From Streptomyces sp. R44 (GTDB lineage Bacteria; Actinomycetota; Actinomycetes; Streptomycetales; Streptomycetaceae), in contig NZ_CP163444.1 of assembly GCF_041053105.1 (NCBI RefSeq), forward strand, positions 4,278,001 to 4,342,000: a stretch of DNA of 64,000 nucleotides, written 5' to 3'. Positions 9,171 through 17,203 of this stretch are shown here, one piece after another. The notes under the pieces are model-generated. The model was not told where the DNA came from and did not search any database. It worked only from the letters and a program-made list of their open reading frames with translations. The stretch's first letter is position 1. Every line of letters starts with the position of its first letter. The position numbers and the translations under genes were made by a program.

Positions 9171-12031
9171 AGACCTGGTTCCACTCCTGGCGGGCCGCGA
9201 TCCGCATAGCCCGCCGCGACGCCTGGCGTTCCAAGGGCCGCAGCGCTCTCGTCCTCGCGATGATCGCGCTGCCGATCCTCGGCGTCAGCGCCCTCGATCT
9301 GACCTACCGCAGCTCCGAACTCTCCCCCGCCGAGAAGGTGGAGCGGACGATCGGCGCGGCCGACGCGCGCTTCAGGGACGCCCAGGTCGGCGGTGTCCCG
9401 ATCTTCCAGGACCCGACCGGCGAGATGCACACGACGGTCAAGGACTACGAGAACGAGCCGTGGCCGAGCGGCCCCACCGACGTCACGAAGACGGTCCCCG
9501 CGGGCTCCACCGTCCTCACGGACGGGGTCGGTTCGGCGAAGCTGACGACGGCCCACGGTCTGCTCATGACCGAGGTGCGTGAGCTGAAGGCCTCCGATCC
9601 GATCGCCCGGGGCATCCTGACGCTCCTGGACGGGCGTTTCCCGGAGAAGAACGACGAGGTCATCGCGACCTCCCACTTCCTGGAGACCAGCGGTCTGTCG
9701 GTCGGCTCGACCCTTTCCGCCCGCAACTTCGATCGCCCGTACCGGATCGTCGGCTCCTACGAGCTTCCCGACACGCTCAACGCCGACCAGGTCAACGCGC
9801 TGCCGGGTGCCTTCCTCGCCCCGTACGCGAAGGCGGTCGAGAAGGCCGGTCTGCCCGCTCCCGACGTCTCCGTCTCGTACCTGGTGCGCAAGCCCGGTGG
9901 TTTCACGTGGAACAACGTCAAGGAGATCAACACCAAGGGCGTCGCCGTCGTCTCGCGCGCCGTGATGCTCGACCCGCCCGCCGCGTCCGAGGTGCCGCTC
10001 AACCAGAAGGAGGGCTGGGGCGGTTACGAGTCCAGCCCGGGGGCCGATGCCGCCGAGCTCGCTTCCCTCGCCACCGTCGTGGGCCTGGCGATGCTGGAGA
10101 TCTGCCTCCTCGCCGGACCCGCCTTCGCGGTCGGCGCCCGCCGCTCGCGCCGCCAGCTCGGTCTGGTCGGGGCCAACGGCGGTGCCCGCAGCCACATCCG
10201 GGCGATCGTGCTGAGCGGCGGTCTGGTCATCGGCGTCGCCGCCGCCGTCACCGGCACCGTCCTCGCCCTGGTCCTGACGCTGCTGCTGGAGCCGGTCCTG
10301 GAGGACACCATGGGCCAGCGGTTCGGGGCCTTCGACATCCGGCCCCTCGAACTCCTCGGCATCGCGCTGCTCGCCGTCCTCACGGGTCTGCTCGCCGCCG
10401 TCGTCCCGGCCGTCACCGCCTCCCGGCAGACCGTCCTCGCCTCGCTCACCGGCCGGCGCGGAGTCCGCCGCAGCAGCCGGGTGCTGCCCCTGATCGGCCT
10501 GGCGGCCCTCCTCGTCGGCGGCGCGGTCGCCCTCTTCGGCTCGATGGTCTCCCAGCAGGTCACCCTCGTGGCCGCCGGCTCCGCCCTCGCCGAGCTGGGC
10601 GTCGTCGCCATGACCCCGGCCCTGGTGGGCCTCTTCGGCCGGACCGGCCGCTGGCTGCCGCTCTCCCCGCGCCTCGCGCTGCGGGACGCCGTCCGCAACC
10701 GGGGCCGTACGGCACCCGCCGTCGCCGCCGTCCTGGCCGCCGTCGCGGGCACGGTCGCCGTCTCCACGTACATGGCCAGCCGCGAGGCCCAGAACCAGGC
10801 CGACTACGAGGCCACCCTGCCGTACGGCGTCGCCGCCGCCTTCGTCCAGGAGGAGGGCGGCCGGGACGTCCCCGCGGTCCGCGACGCCGTCCAGCGCAAC
10901 TTCCCGGTCGACGTCCGCGCCGACGTCGGGCGCGTCTCCGTCGGCAAGCCCGGCTGCCCACCCTGGGGCGAGGGCGCCGGCTGCGGCCGCTACGAGGTCG
11001 TCGTCCCCCGGGCGAACGAGTGCCCGATGTACGCGACGGTCCCGGGCGGCGGCGACCCCTCGGAGAAGTACACACCCGCCCAGCGGCGGAAGATGCTCAC
11101 CGAGGACTGGCGCTGCAAGGACAACCAGAGCAGCGGGATGTACGTCACCGACGGCGGCCTGGTCGTCGGCGACGCCAAGCTGCTCCAGGTCCTCGGCGTC
11201 GACGACCCCGCGACCGTGAAGGCCCTCGCCGACGGCCGGATCGTCGCCTTCAACCGCGCGCTGGTCGCGAAGGACGGCACCGTCGGGATCAAGCAGATCA
11301 CCGACCTCGCCGCCGCCGACAAGGCCTCCGAGCAGGGCCGCCCCGCACCCGGCAAGGTCAGCACCGTGCCCGCGTACCTGGTGCCCGAGGGCCAGAAGTC
11401 CTACGGCGTCCAGGCCCTCATGACCCCGGCCACCGCCAAGGCCACCGGCCTGTCCACGGCCCCGCTGGGCGTGTACGTCAGCACCGACCGGCTCCCGGAC
11501 AGCGAGCAGCGCCAGAAGCTCGACAGCGACCTCGCCAAGCTCGGCAGCAACGTCGAGCTGCACCTGGAGGAGGGCTTCGTCAACGACAACGGCATCATCC
11601 TGCTCTCCCTGGCGATCTTCGCGGGCCTGGTCACCATCGGCGCCGCCGGCATCGCCACCGGACTCGCCCAGGCCGATGCCGAGGCGGATCTGAAGACGCT
11701 CGCCGCCGTCGGCGCCCCGCCCCGGGTCCGCCGCACGCTCAGCGGATTCCAGTGCGGAGTCGTCGCCGCGATGGGCGTGCTCCTCGGCTCGGCCGCCGGA
11801 CTGCTGCCCGCCGTGGGGCTCCGGCTCACCGAGGAGCGCGACCAGATCCGCTTCTACGAGCAGAACCTCGCCGAGGGCTGGAGCGGCGACCTCACCCCGC
11901 CGCACGTGCCGATCGTCATCCCCTGGGAGACCCTGGCCGGCCTGCTCGTCGCCGTCCCGCTCGGCGCGGCCCTGCTCGCGGCCCTGGTGACCCGCTCGCG
12001 CGGTGCGCTGGCCCGGCGCGCGGCGACCTGA
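9167..12031 (+). CDS. FtsX-family ABC transporter permease
   Basis: A 954-residue membrane subunit with two FtsX/MacB-type permease units. An N-terminal membrane helix (about 25-45, SALVLAMIALPILGVSALDL) is followed by a large extracytoplasmic region (about 46-300), a four-helix block (about 300-460), a further helix pair, a second exterior region (about 545-805) and a last set of helices near 807-945. GTG 9167 overlaps the ATPase stop. Such pairs export peptides, lipids or antibiotics or act as mechanotransmitters; no substrate can be assigned. The upstream PadR gene is the probable regulator. A strong hairpin follows at 12051-12091. Confidence 0.92.
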   Translation: MKTWFHSWRAAIRIARRDAWRSKGRSALVLAMIALPILGVSALDLTYRSSELSPAEKVERTIGAADARFRDAQVGGVPIFQDPTGEMHTTVKDYENEPWPSGPTDVTKTVPAGSTVLTDGVGSAKLTTAHGLLMTEVRELKASDPIARGILTLLDGRFPEKNDEVIATSHFLETSGLSVGSTLSARNFDRPYRIVGSYELPDTLNADQVNALPGAFLAPYAKAVEKAGLPAPDVSVSYLVRKPGGFTWNNVKEINTKGVAVVSRAVMLDPPAASEVPLNQKEGWGGYESSPGADAAELASLATVVGLAMLEICLLAGPAFAVGARRSRRQLGLVGANGGARSHIRAIVLSGGLVIGVAAAVTGTVLALVLTLLLEPVLEDTMGQRFGAFDIRPLELLGIALLAVLTGLLAAVVPAVTASRQTVLASLTGRRGVRRSSRVLPLIGLAALLVGGAVALFGSMVSQQVTLVAAGSALAELGVVAMTPALVGLFGRTGRWLPLSPRLALRDAVRNRGRTAPAVAAVLAAVAGTVAVSTYMASREAQNQADYEATLPYGVAAAFVQEEGGRDVPAVRDAVQRNFPVDVRADVGRVSVGKPGCPPWGEGAGCGRYEVVVPRANECPMYATVPGGGDPSEKYTPAQRRKMLTEDWRCKDNQSSGMYVTDGGLVVGDAKLLQVLGVDDPATVKALADGRIVAFNRALVAKDGTVGIKQITDLAAADKASEQGRPAPGKVSTVPAYLVPEGQKSYGVQALMTPATAKATGLSTAPLGVYVSTDRLPDSEQRQKLDSDLAKLGSNVELHLEEGFVNDNGIILLSLAIFAGLVTIGAAGIATGLAQADAEADLKTLAAVGAPPRVRRTLSGFQCGVVAAMGVLLGSAAGLLPAVGLRLTEERDQIRFYEQNLAEGWSGDLTPPHVPIVIPWETLAGLLVAVPLGAALLAALVTRSRGALARRAAT

Positions 12032-12050
12032 CGGTCTTCGTTCCCGTCCT

Positions 12051-12091
12051 GTGCCCCTGTACGAGGGTGGATCACCCCCGTACAGGGGCAC
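12051..12091. terminator. Long hairpin between ABC permease and bpa
   Basis: The arms 12051-12069 and 12073-12091 pair over 19 positions with one mismatch around the three-base loop GAT. It begins 20 bases after the permease stop and ends 37 bases before bpa. There is no T tract. Terminator is the simplest reading, but its closeness to bpa allows a regulatory role. Confidence 0.6.
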
Positions 12092-12128
12092 ACCCTGTGG
12101 TGACGCGTGTGTACGAGAGAATGGCGGC

Positions 12129-12671
12129 ATGGAGATGCCGAGGAATGACAGGTCGCAGGAGAGCCCCCAGGTCCTCATCGTGGGACAGGACGGGATGGCC
12201 CTCGGCGGCGCTCAGGGCGACGACGAACCCCGCGAGGTCCCGGTGACGGAAATGGTCGAGCAGCCTGCGAAGGTCATGCGGATCGGCAGCATGATCAAGC
12301 AGCTCCTGGAGGAAGTACGGGCGGCCCCTCTGGACGAGGCGAGCCGGGTCAGGCTCAAGGACATCCACGCCAGCTCCGTGAAGGAGCTGGAGGACGGGCT
12401 CGCTCCCGAGCTCGTCGAGGAACTGGAGCGGCTCTCCCTGCCGTTCACGGACGAGGCGATCCCCTCCGAGGCGGAGCTGCGCATCGCACAGGCGCAGCTG
12501 GTGGGCTGGCTCGAAGGCCTGTTCCACGGCATCCAGACGGCGCTGTTCGCCCAGCAGATGGCGGCCCGCGCCCAGCTGGAGCAGATGCGCCGCGCACTGC
12601 CTCCGGGTGCGTCCCACGACGATGACGACGACCACGGCCACGGGGCGGTGCGCTCGGGACCGTACCTGTAG
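12129..12671 (+). CDS. bpa: Bacterial proteasome activator Bpa/PafE
   Basis: ATP-independent proteasome activator, 180 residues. In actinobacteria Bpa (PafE) forms a 12-mer ring that docks on the 20S proteasome and feeds it unfolded proteins. The central four-helix region spans about 45-160 (PAKVMRIGSMIKQLLEEVRA, VGWLEGLFHGIQTALFAQQM). The C-terminus is GPYL, corresponding to the proteasome-docking tail (GQYL in mycobacteria), preceded by an Asp/His-rich linker. ATG 12129 is the likely start; ATG 12135 is possible. The proteasome genes are not in this window. A 20-base-stem terminator is shared with the convergent quinone reductase gene. Confidence 0.9.
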   Translation: MEMPRNDRSQESPQVLIVGQDGMALGGAQGDDEPREVPVTEMVEQPAKVMRIGSMIKQLLEEVRAAPLDEASRVRLKDIHASSVKELEDGLAPELVEELERLSLPFTDEAIPSEAELRIAQAQLVGWLEGLFHGIQTALFAQQMAARAQLEQMRRALPPGASHDDDDDHGHGAVRSGPYL

Positions 12672-12688
12672 GTCGTTCTCCGCGTACG

Positions 12689-12729
12689 GAGGAAGGGCCC
12701 GGCACACGACGTGTGCCGGGCCCTTCCTC
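12689..12729. terminator. Bidirectional terminator between bpa and quinone reductase gene
   Basis: The arms 12689-12708 and 12710-12729 form a perfect 20-base inverted repeat centred on 12709. It lies between two convergent stop codons (12671 and 12737) and carries GAGGAAGGG at its outer edges, so it can terminate transcription from both sides. Confidence 0.8.
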
Positions 12730-12736
12730 ATGGGGT

Positions 12737-13723
12737 TCAGCCCTGCGGTACGAGCAGCAGGACCTTGCCGACGTGGCCGCTCTCCTCAAGGGCCCGGTGC
12801 CCCTCGGCGGCCTCCGGCATCGGCACGGTGCGGTCGACGACCGGCCGGACCGTGCCCGCGCCGATCAGCGGCCAGACGTGCTCCCGTACGGCCGCGACGA
12901 TCGCCGCCTTCTCCTGCGCCGGACGGGACCGCAGCGTGGTCGCCAGGACCGCGGCGCGCTTCCTGAGCAGCGCCCCGAGGTTCAGCTCGCCCTTCACCCC
13001 GCCCTGGAGGCCGATGACGACCAGGCGGCCGCTCACGGCCAGCGCCCGCACGTTCCGCTCCAGGTACTTGGCGCCCACGATGTCCAGGATGACGTCCGCG
13101 CCGGCGCCGTCCGTCGCCTTCGCCAGCTCCTCGACGAAGTCCTGCTCGCGGTAGTCGATGAGGATGTCCGCGCCCAGCTCGGCGCAGCGCGCCAGCTTCT
13201 CGGGGCCTCCGGCGGTGACCGCGACCCGCGCGCCGACCGCCTTCGCCAGCTGGATCGCCATCGTGCCGATGCCGCTCGCACCGCCGTGCACGAGCAGCGT
13301 CTCGCCGGGCCGCAGGTGGGCCAGCATGAAGATGTTGGACCAGACGGTGCACGCGACCTCGGGGAGCGCGGCGGCCGTGGCCAGGTCGACGCCCTCCGGG
13401 ACGGGCAGCAGCTGGCCGGCCGGGACCACGACCTTCTCGGCGTAGCCGCCGCCGGAGAGCAGCGCGCACACCTCGTCGCCGACGGCCCAGCCGGACACCC
13501 CGGGGCCGAGCGCGGCGACCCGGCCCGCGCACTCCAGGCCGGGGTAGGGGGAGCTGCCCGGCGGCGGGTCGTAGAAGCCCTGGCGCTGGAGCAGATCGGC
13601 GCGGTTGACCGCGCTCGCCACGACCTCGACGAGCACCTCGCCCTCGCCGGGTACGGGATCGGGCACCTCGGCCCAGACGAGGGCCTCGGGACCACCGGGT
13701 TCCGGAATCGTGATCGCATACAT
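12737..13723 (-). CDS. NAD(P)H quinone oxidoreductase (zinc-free MDR, PIG3-like)
   Basis: A 328-residue medium-chain reductase of the quinone oxidoreductase group. The N-terminal GroES-like fold has NRADLLQRQGFYDPPPGSSP and GLECAGRV. The Rossmann domain has GGASGIGTMAIQLAK at about 143-157. The structural-zinc cysteine cluster is absent, as in PIG3/QOR. It reduces quinones or reactive carbonyls with NADPH in the cytosol. Start ATG 13723, 37 bases after the K+ channel gene, so it may be the last gene of the leftward mobA-moeA-channel run. Terminates at the shared hairpin. Confidence 0.92.
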   Translation of the reverse strand: MYAITIPEPGGPEALVWAEVPDPVPGEGEVLVEVVASAVNRADLLQRQGFYDPPPGSSPYPGLECAGRVAALGPGVSGWAVGDEVCALLSGGGYAEKVVVPAGQLLPVPEGVDLATAAALPEVACTVWSNIFMLAHLRPGETLLVHGGASGIGTMAIQLAKAVGARVAVTAGGPEKLARCAELGADILIDYREQDFVEELAKATDGAGADVILDIVGAKYLERNVRALAVSGRLVVIGLQGGVKGELNLGALLRKRAAVLATTLRSRPAQEKAAIVAAVREHVWPLIGAGTVRPVVDRTVPMPEAAEGHRALEESGHVGKVLLLVPQG

Positions 13724-13759
13724 GGCGGCGAGGCTACTCCCGCCGTGCTGGGTGCGGGC

Positions 13760-14845
13760 TCAGTCCTCGGGCGGCGTGGAGAGCGGGGTCACCGGCGCGG
13801 CGCGCACGATGGTGATCACCCGGTCGGTGAGCTGGAGGGGGCTGGCCGCGGGGTCGTCGTACCCGAGCAGCCGGTGGCCGCGGAGCACGCTCACCACCAG
13901 GTCGCCGGTCTCCCGCACGTTCTTGCCGACCTCGCTCTTGGTCACCGGCCGTTCCACGAGGTCGAGGCCCGAGCCCTGCTGGATGAGGTCCTCCATCACC
14001 GTGCCGGCGCTGGGGCTCAGCACGGAGAGGCCGAGCAGGCGCCCGGCGGCGCTGGCGCTGGTGATGACCGCGTCCGCACCGGACTGGCGGAGGAGCGGCG
14101 CGTTCTCCTCCTCGCGGACCGCGGCGACGATCTTCGCGCCGCGGTTGAGCTGGCGCGCCGTCAGGGTGACCAGGACCGCCGTGTCGTCGCGCTGGGTCGC
14201 GATCACGATCTGCCGGGCCCGCTGCACCTCGGCCCGCAGCAGGACGTCGCTGCGGGTGGCATCGCCGATGACCCCGACGAAGCCGTCCGCGTTCGCCGTC
14301 TCGATCACCTTGGTGGAGGGGTCGACGATGACGATCTGGTCCTTGCGGAGTCCGGTCGCGCAGAGCGTCTGGATCGCGGACCGCCCCTTCGTCCCGAATC
14401 CGACGATGACGGTGTGGTCGCGCAAGGTGGACCTCCAGCGGTTCAGCCGGAACTCCTCCCGGGTCCGTTCGGTGAGGACCTCGAGAGTGGTGCCGACCAG
14501 GATGATCAGGAACAGCACGCGCAGCGGCGTGACGAGGAGGATGTTCGCGAGCCTGGCCGTGTCGCTGTACGGGACGATGTCGCCGTATCCGGTGGTGGAG
14601 AGCGTCACGGTCGCGTAGTAGGCGCAGTCGAGGAAGTCGAGCTTCTCGTCGGCGTTGTCGTGGTAGCCGTCGCGGTCCACATAGACGATGAGGACCGTCA
14701 CGAACAGGACGCCGAGCGCCATCAGCAGCCGCTTGCCGACCTGGCGCAGCGGCCGCTCGACGACCCTGCGGGGCAGTCGGACCTGCGGGCCCGAGATCCG
14801 CTCCTCCGCGTTCCGGGCCATCGCGTCACGGCTGGGAAGTTTCAC
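13760..14845 (-). CDS. Two-transmembrane potassium channel with RCK (TrkA) domain
   Basis: Ion channel of 361 residues. The first membrane helix is at about 35-52 (LLMALGVLFVTVLIVYV). The pore helix carries selectivity filter TLSTTGYGD. The second helix is ANILLVTPLRVLFLIILVG. A cytosolic TrkA-N/RCK domain follows (VIVGFGTKGRSAIQTL with Rossmann glycines, about 145-265) and then a TrkA-C part to the end. MthK/KefC-like architecture. GTG 14845 was chosen because it overlaps the moeA stop as GTGA, implying coupled translation. An internal ATG at 14821 is the alternative. Ligand (nucleotide or cation) unknown. Confidence 0.88.
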   Translation of the reverse strand: MKLPSRDAMARNAEERISGPQVRLPRRVVERPLRQVGKRLLMALGVLFVTVLIVYVDRDGYHDNADEKLDFLDCAYYATVTLSTTGYGDIVPYSDTARLANILLVTPLRVLFLIILVGTTLEVLTERTREEFRLNRWRSTLRDHTVIVGFGTKGRSAIQTLCATGLRKDQIVIVDPSTKVIETANADGFVGVIGDATRSDVLLRAEVQRARQIVIATQRDDTAVLVTLTARQLNRGAKIVAAVREEENAPLLRQSGADAVITSASAAGRLLGLSVLSPSAGTVMEDLIQQGSGLDLVERPVTKSEVGKNVRETGDLVVSVLRGHRLLGYDDPAASPLQLTDRVITIVRAAPVTPLSTPPED

Positions 14846-16140
14846 GTGAAACACGCTCCCTGGGCCGGTACGGCGCGCGATGTCGGCGGCCAGGGAAGGT
14901 CGAGGACATCGAGCTCCTGGCCGGACCGGGCACCGCCGGGCGGGACGACGGCCATGCCGTCCGCGACGGCGATGCCCCGGAGCATGGCGGGCCCGTTGTA
15001 GCGCAGCGGAACGAGCCGCTCGCCGTGCCGGACGACCGGGACGAGCCGGGTGTCGTACGGATGCCCGTGCACCTCTTCCGCGACGGGGGCGCGGCCCTCG
15101 GCGGGAGAGGTGCCGCCGAGGGCGGCGAGGAGCGGCTGAGCGAGCGTGAGGAGCCCGGAGACGGCGGCGAGCGGGTTGCCGGGCAGGCCGACCAGGTGGC
15201 GGTGGCCGCCGAGGGCCGCGAGGAGCATGGGGTGACCGGGGCGGACCTTCACCCCGTCGACGAGGAGCGTGGCGCCCGCCTTGTCGAGCACCCGGTGGAG
15301 GTGGTCGACGGGCCCGGCGGCGGTGCCTCCGGTGGTGACGACCAGATCGGCGGCGGAGCCGGTGACGGCCGCGTACAGCTCCTCGGCGTCGTCGCCGATC
15401 CGCCGGGTGGCGAGCACCTCGGCGCCGAGCGCCTCCAGCCAGGGGCCGAGCATCGGGCCGAGGGCGTCGCGGATGAGCCCCTCGTGGGGGAGCCCGGCCG
15501 TGAGCAGCTCGTCGCCGAGGACGAGGACCTCGACCCGGGGGCGCACCGGTACGGCGAGCTCGTCGTAGCCGGCGGCCGCGGCGAGGCCCAGGACGACGGG
15601 GGTCACGACGGTGCCCGCGGGGAGCAGCTCGTCGCCGGAGCGGCACTCCTGGCCCCGGGGCCGGATGTCCTGCCGCGGGGCCACGTCGCGCAGGGCGTGC
15701 AGCACGAGACCCGCGGCCCCGGTCCGCGCCGTGCGGGAGTGCTCGCTGCGGATGACGGCGGTGGTCCGGGGCGGGACGGGGGCGCCGGTGGCGATCCGTA
15801 CGGCCTCGCCCTCGGCCAGTGCGGCGGCGGGCGCGTGCCCGGCGAGGACGGGGGTCTCCGCGCGGACGGTCCAGGGGCCCGGGCCCGCCACGGCCCAGCC
15901 GTCCATGGCGGAGGTGTCGAAGGAGGGCAGGTCGGTGAGGGCGAGGAGCGGCTCGGCCAGGACCCGTCCGAGTGTCTGCCCGAGCGGAAGGCGACGCGGC
16001 TCGCGGCCGGCCCGCGCGGCGGTTCCGGCGCGGGCGGCGGCGGCCCGGGCCTCGGGCCAGGCGGTGGCGCGGTGCGGCGGCTCGGCCCGCGCGGCTGTGG
16101 TCGTTCCCGGGGCCACGGATGCGGGCTCCTTCAGGGTCAT
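14842..16140 (-). CDS. moeA: Molybdopterin molybdotransferase MoeA
   Basis: Inserts molybdate into adenylylated molybdopterin, the last step of molybdenum cofactor synthesis. 432 residues: N-terminal MoeA domains with SAMDGWAV near residue 80, then the MoaB/Mog-like domain (VLVLGDELL, VTTGGTAAGPVDHLH) and GLPGNPLAAV. A C-terminal beta domain follows. The usual TTGGVSVGDYD loop reads TTGGTAAGPVD here, a divergent but recognisable active-site loop. Start ATG 16140 has AGGACGAGG upstream and lies 12 bases after mobA. Its stop overlaps the start of the potassium channel gene. Confidence 0.88.
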   Translation of the reverse strand: MTLKEPASVAPGTTTAARAEPPHRATAWPEARAAAARAGTAARAGREPRRLPLGQTLGRVLAEPLLALTDLPSFDTSAMDGWAVAGPGPWTVRAETPVLAGHAPAAALAEGEAVRIATGAPVPPRTTAVIRSEHSRTARTGAAGLVLHALRDVAPRQDIRPRGQECRSGDELLPAGTVVTPVVLGLAAAAGYDELAVPVRPRVEVLVLGDELLTAGLPHEGLIRDALGPMLGPWLEALGAEVLATRRIGDDAEELYAAVTGSAADLVVTTGGTAAGPVDHLHRVLDKAGATLLVDGVKVRPGHPMLLAALGGHRHLVGLPGNPLAAVSGLLTLAQPLLAALGGTSPAEGRAPVAEEVHGHPYDTRLVPVVRHGERLVPLRYNGPAMLRGIAVADGMAVVPPGGARSGQELDVLDLPWPPTSRAVPAQGACFT

Positions 16141-16151
16141 CCGGCCTCGTC

Positions 16152-17039
16152 CTACTCGGTGGCTTTTTCGGCGGGCTGCTCGGCGGGCTGCTCGCCGTCC
16201 TGTTCGGCGGCCCAGCGCTGGGCGAGCGCGGCGGCCTTGCGGGCGGCCTCGGCGACGGCCTCGGGCCCGCCCTCGCCGCCCGCGCGGGCTGCCGCGTAGC
16301 CGACCAGGAAGGTGGTCAGGGGCGCGGCGGGGCGGGCCACGCCGTGGGCGGCGTCGCGGGCGAGGTCGAGCAGCACGCCGGTGTCGACGTCCAGTTCGAT
16401 GCCCAGTTCGGTCTTGACTGCGGTGATCCATTCATCCAGCACGCTCCCATGCTCCCTGATGCGGGCCCGGGCCGTGGCGATGTCCTCCCAGGTGTCGCAG
16501 TCGAAGGAGGCCAGGGGGTCGGCGGCGACGCGGGTGAGACGGAGTCCGCCGGTGAGCCGGCGCAGGGGTCCGCCGTCGAGGGTGCCCCGCTCTTCGGCGA
16601 CGTGATCCAGTTCGCGCAGGAGGGGGGTGCGGCGGTACGCGGCGACGAGCGGCTGGTCCCGCCCCTCGGCGTCGGTGAGGAGTGCGGCCTCGGCCTCGGG
16701 GGCCGCGTCGAGCGCGTCGAGGAGGCGGCGGACGGTGGCCCCGTCGAGGAAGGGCAGGTCGGCGGAGAGGACGAGGAGGACGTCGGCGCCGGTCTCCCGT
16801 ACCCCGGCGCCGAGGGCGGCCAGCGGGCCGCCACCGGGCGGGTCCTCCCTGGTCCAGCGGACGGGACGGGCCGTGGGGCGGGGGGCGGCGACGACCACGG
16901 TGCGGCCGGCGTCGGGGCAGGCCGCGAGCACCCGGTCGAGCAGGGTCCGGCCCCCGATCCGTACCCCGGGCTTGTCGGAGCCGCCGAGACGCCGGGCGGC
17001 GCCCCCGGCGAGCACGACGGCGTCGTATGCGGTGGTCAC
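16152..17039 (-). CDS. mobA: MobA-like nucleotidyltransferase fused to DUF6457-type domain
   Basis: Residues 1-195 are a molybdenum cofactor guanylyltransferase-type NTP transferase: VLAGGAARRLGGSDKPGVRI with the signature LAGG..R.GG.DK, the SADLPFLDG motif and RDQPLVAAY. It links GTP to molybdopterin in family members. Residues 205-295 are a helical DUF6457-like domain (VLDEWITAVKTELGIELDVD), ending in an EQPAEQPAEKATE tail. GTG 17039 lacks a clear ribosome site. CATACT seven bases upstream could be a -10 for a leaderless transcript. First gene of the mobA-moeA-channel-reductase run. Confidence 0.82.
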   Translation of the reverse strand: MTTAYDAVVLAGGAARRLGGSDKPGVRIGGRTLLDRVLAACPDAGRTVVVAAPRPTARPVRWTREDPPGGGPLAALGAGVRETGADVLLVLSADLPFLDGATVRRLLDALDAAPEAEAALLTDAEGRDQPLVAAYRRTPLLRELDHVAEERGTLDGGPLRRLTGGLRLTRVAADPLASFDCDTWEDIATARARIREHGSVLDEWITAVKTELGIELDVDTGVLLDLARDAAHGVARPAAPLTTFLVGYAAARAGGEGGPEAVAEAARKAAALAQRWAAEQDGEQPAEQPAEKATE

Positions 17040-17074
17040 CCCAGCAGTATGGGCCGCGGGAGGGTACGGCCGAT

Positions 17075-17103
17075 GGGCCCGTCTCCCTTGCTGAGACGGG
17101 CCC
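17075..17103 (-). terminator. Hairpin terminator between bkdH and mobA
   Basis: GGGCCCGTCTC-ccttgct-GAGACGGGCCC is a perfect 11-base stem with a seven-base loop. It is placed 90 bases beyond the bkdH stop and just before mobA, so it probably ends the bkd transcript. Confidence 0.6.
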
Positions 17104-17113
17104 GTCGGACGGA

Positions 17114-17203
17114 GGCACCGGCGCGGCGCCGTGGGGGACGCCCCGCGTCAGACCGTGCGGCACCGGCGCGGCGCCGTGGGGGACGCCCCGCGTCAGACCG
17201 TGC
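17114..17203. repeat. 45-base tandem duplication covering the bkdH 3' end
   Basis: Two consecutive 45-base copies (17114-17158 and 17159-17203) appear identical by eye. The right copy contains the last codons and stop (17193-17195) of the E2 gene, so the left copy is a duplicate of the gene end plus its immediate downstream sequence. Each unit contains a small GACGC-GGG-GCGTC hairpin. I infer a recent local tandem duplication. Confidence 0.85.

Noticed and set aside
8726..12178. 1150-codon minus-strand frame
   Set aside because: A very long open antisense frame over the ABC transporter genes, a normal effect of GC-rich third codon positions. The product is Gly/Asp/Arg/Ala-rich with no domain.
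13760..15646. 628-residue version of the potassium channel gene
   Set aside because: The extra N-terminal part is an out-of-frame reading of moeA. The real start overlaps the moeA stop.
17114..17203. Insertion-element footprint or attachment site
   Set aside because: A simple tandem duplication including the gene end explains it; no inverted ends, transposase or integrase nearby.
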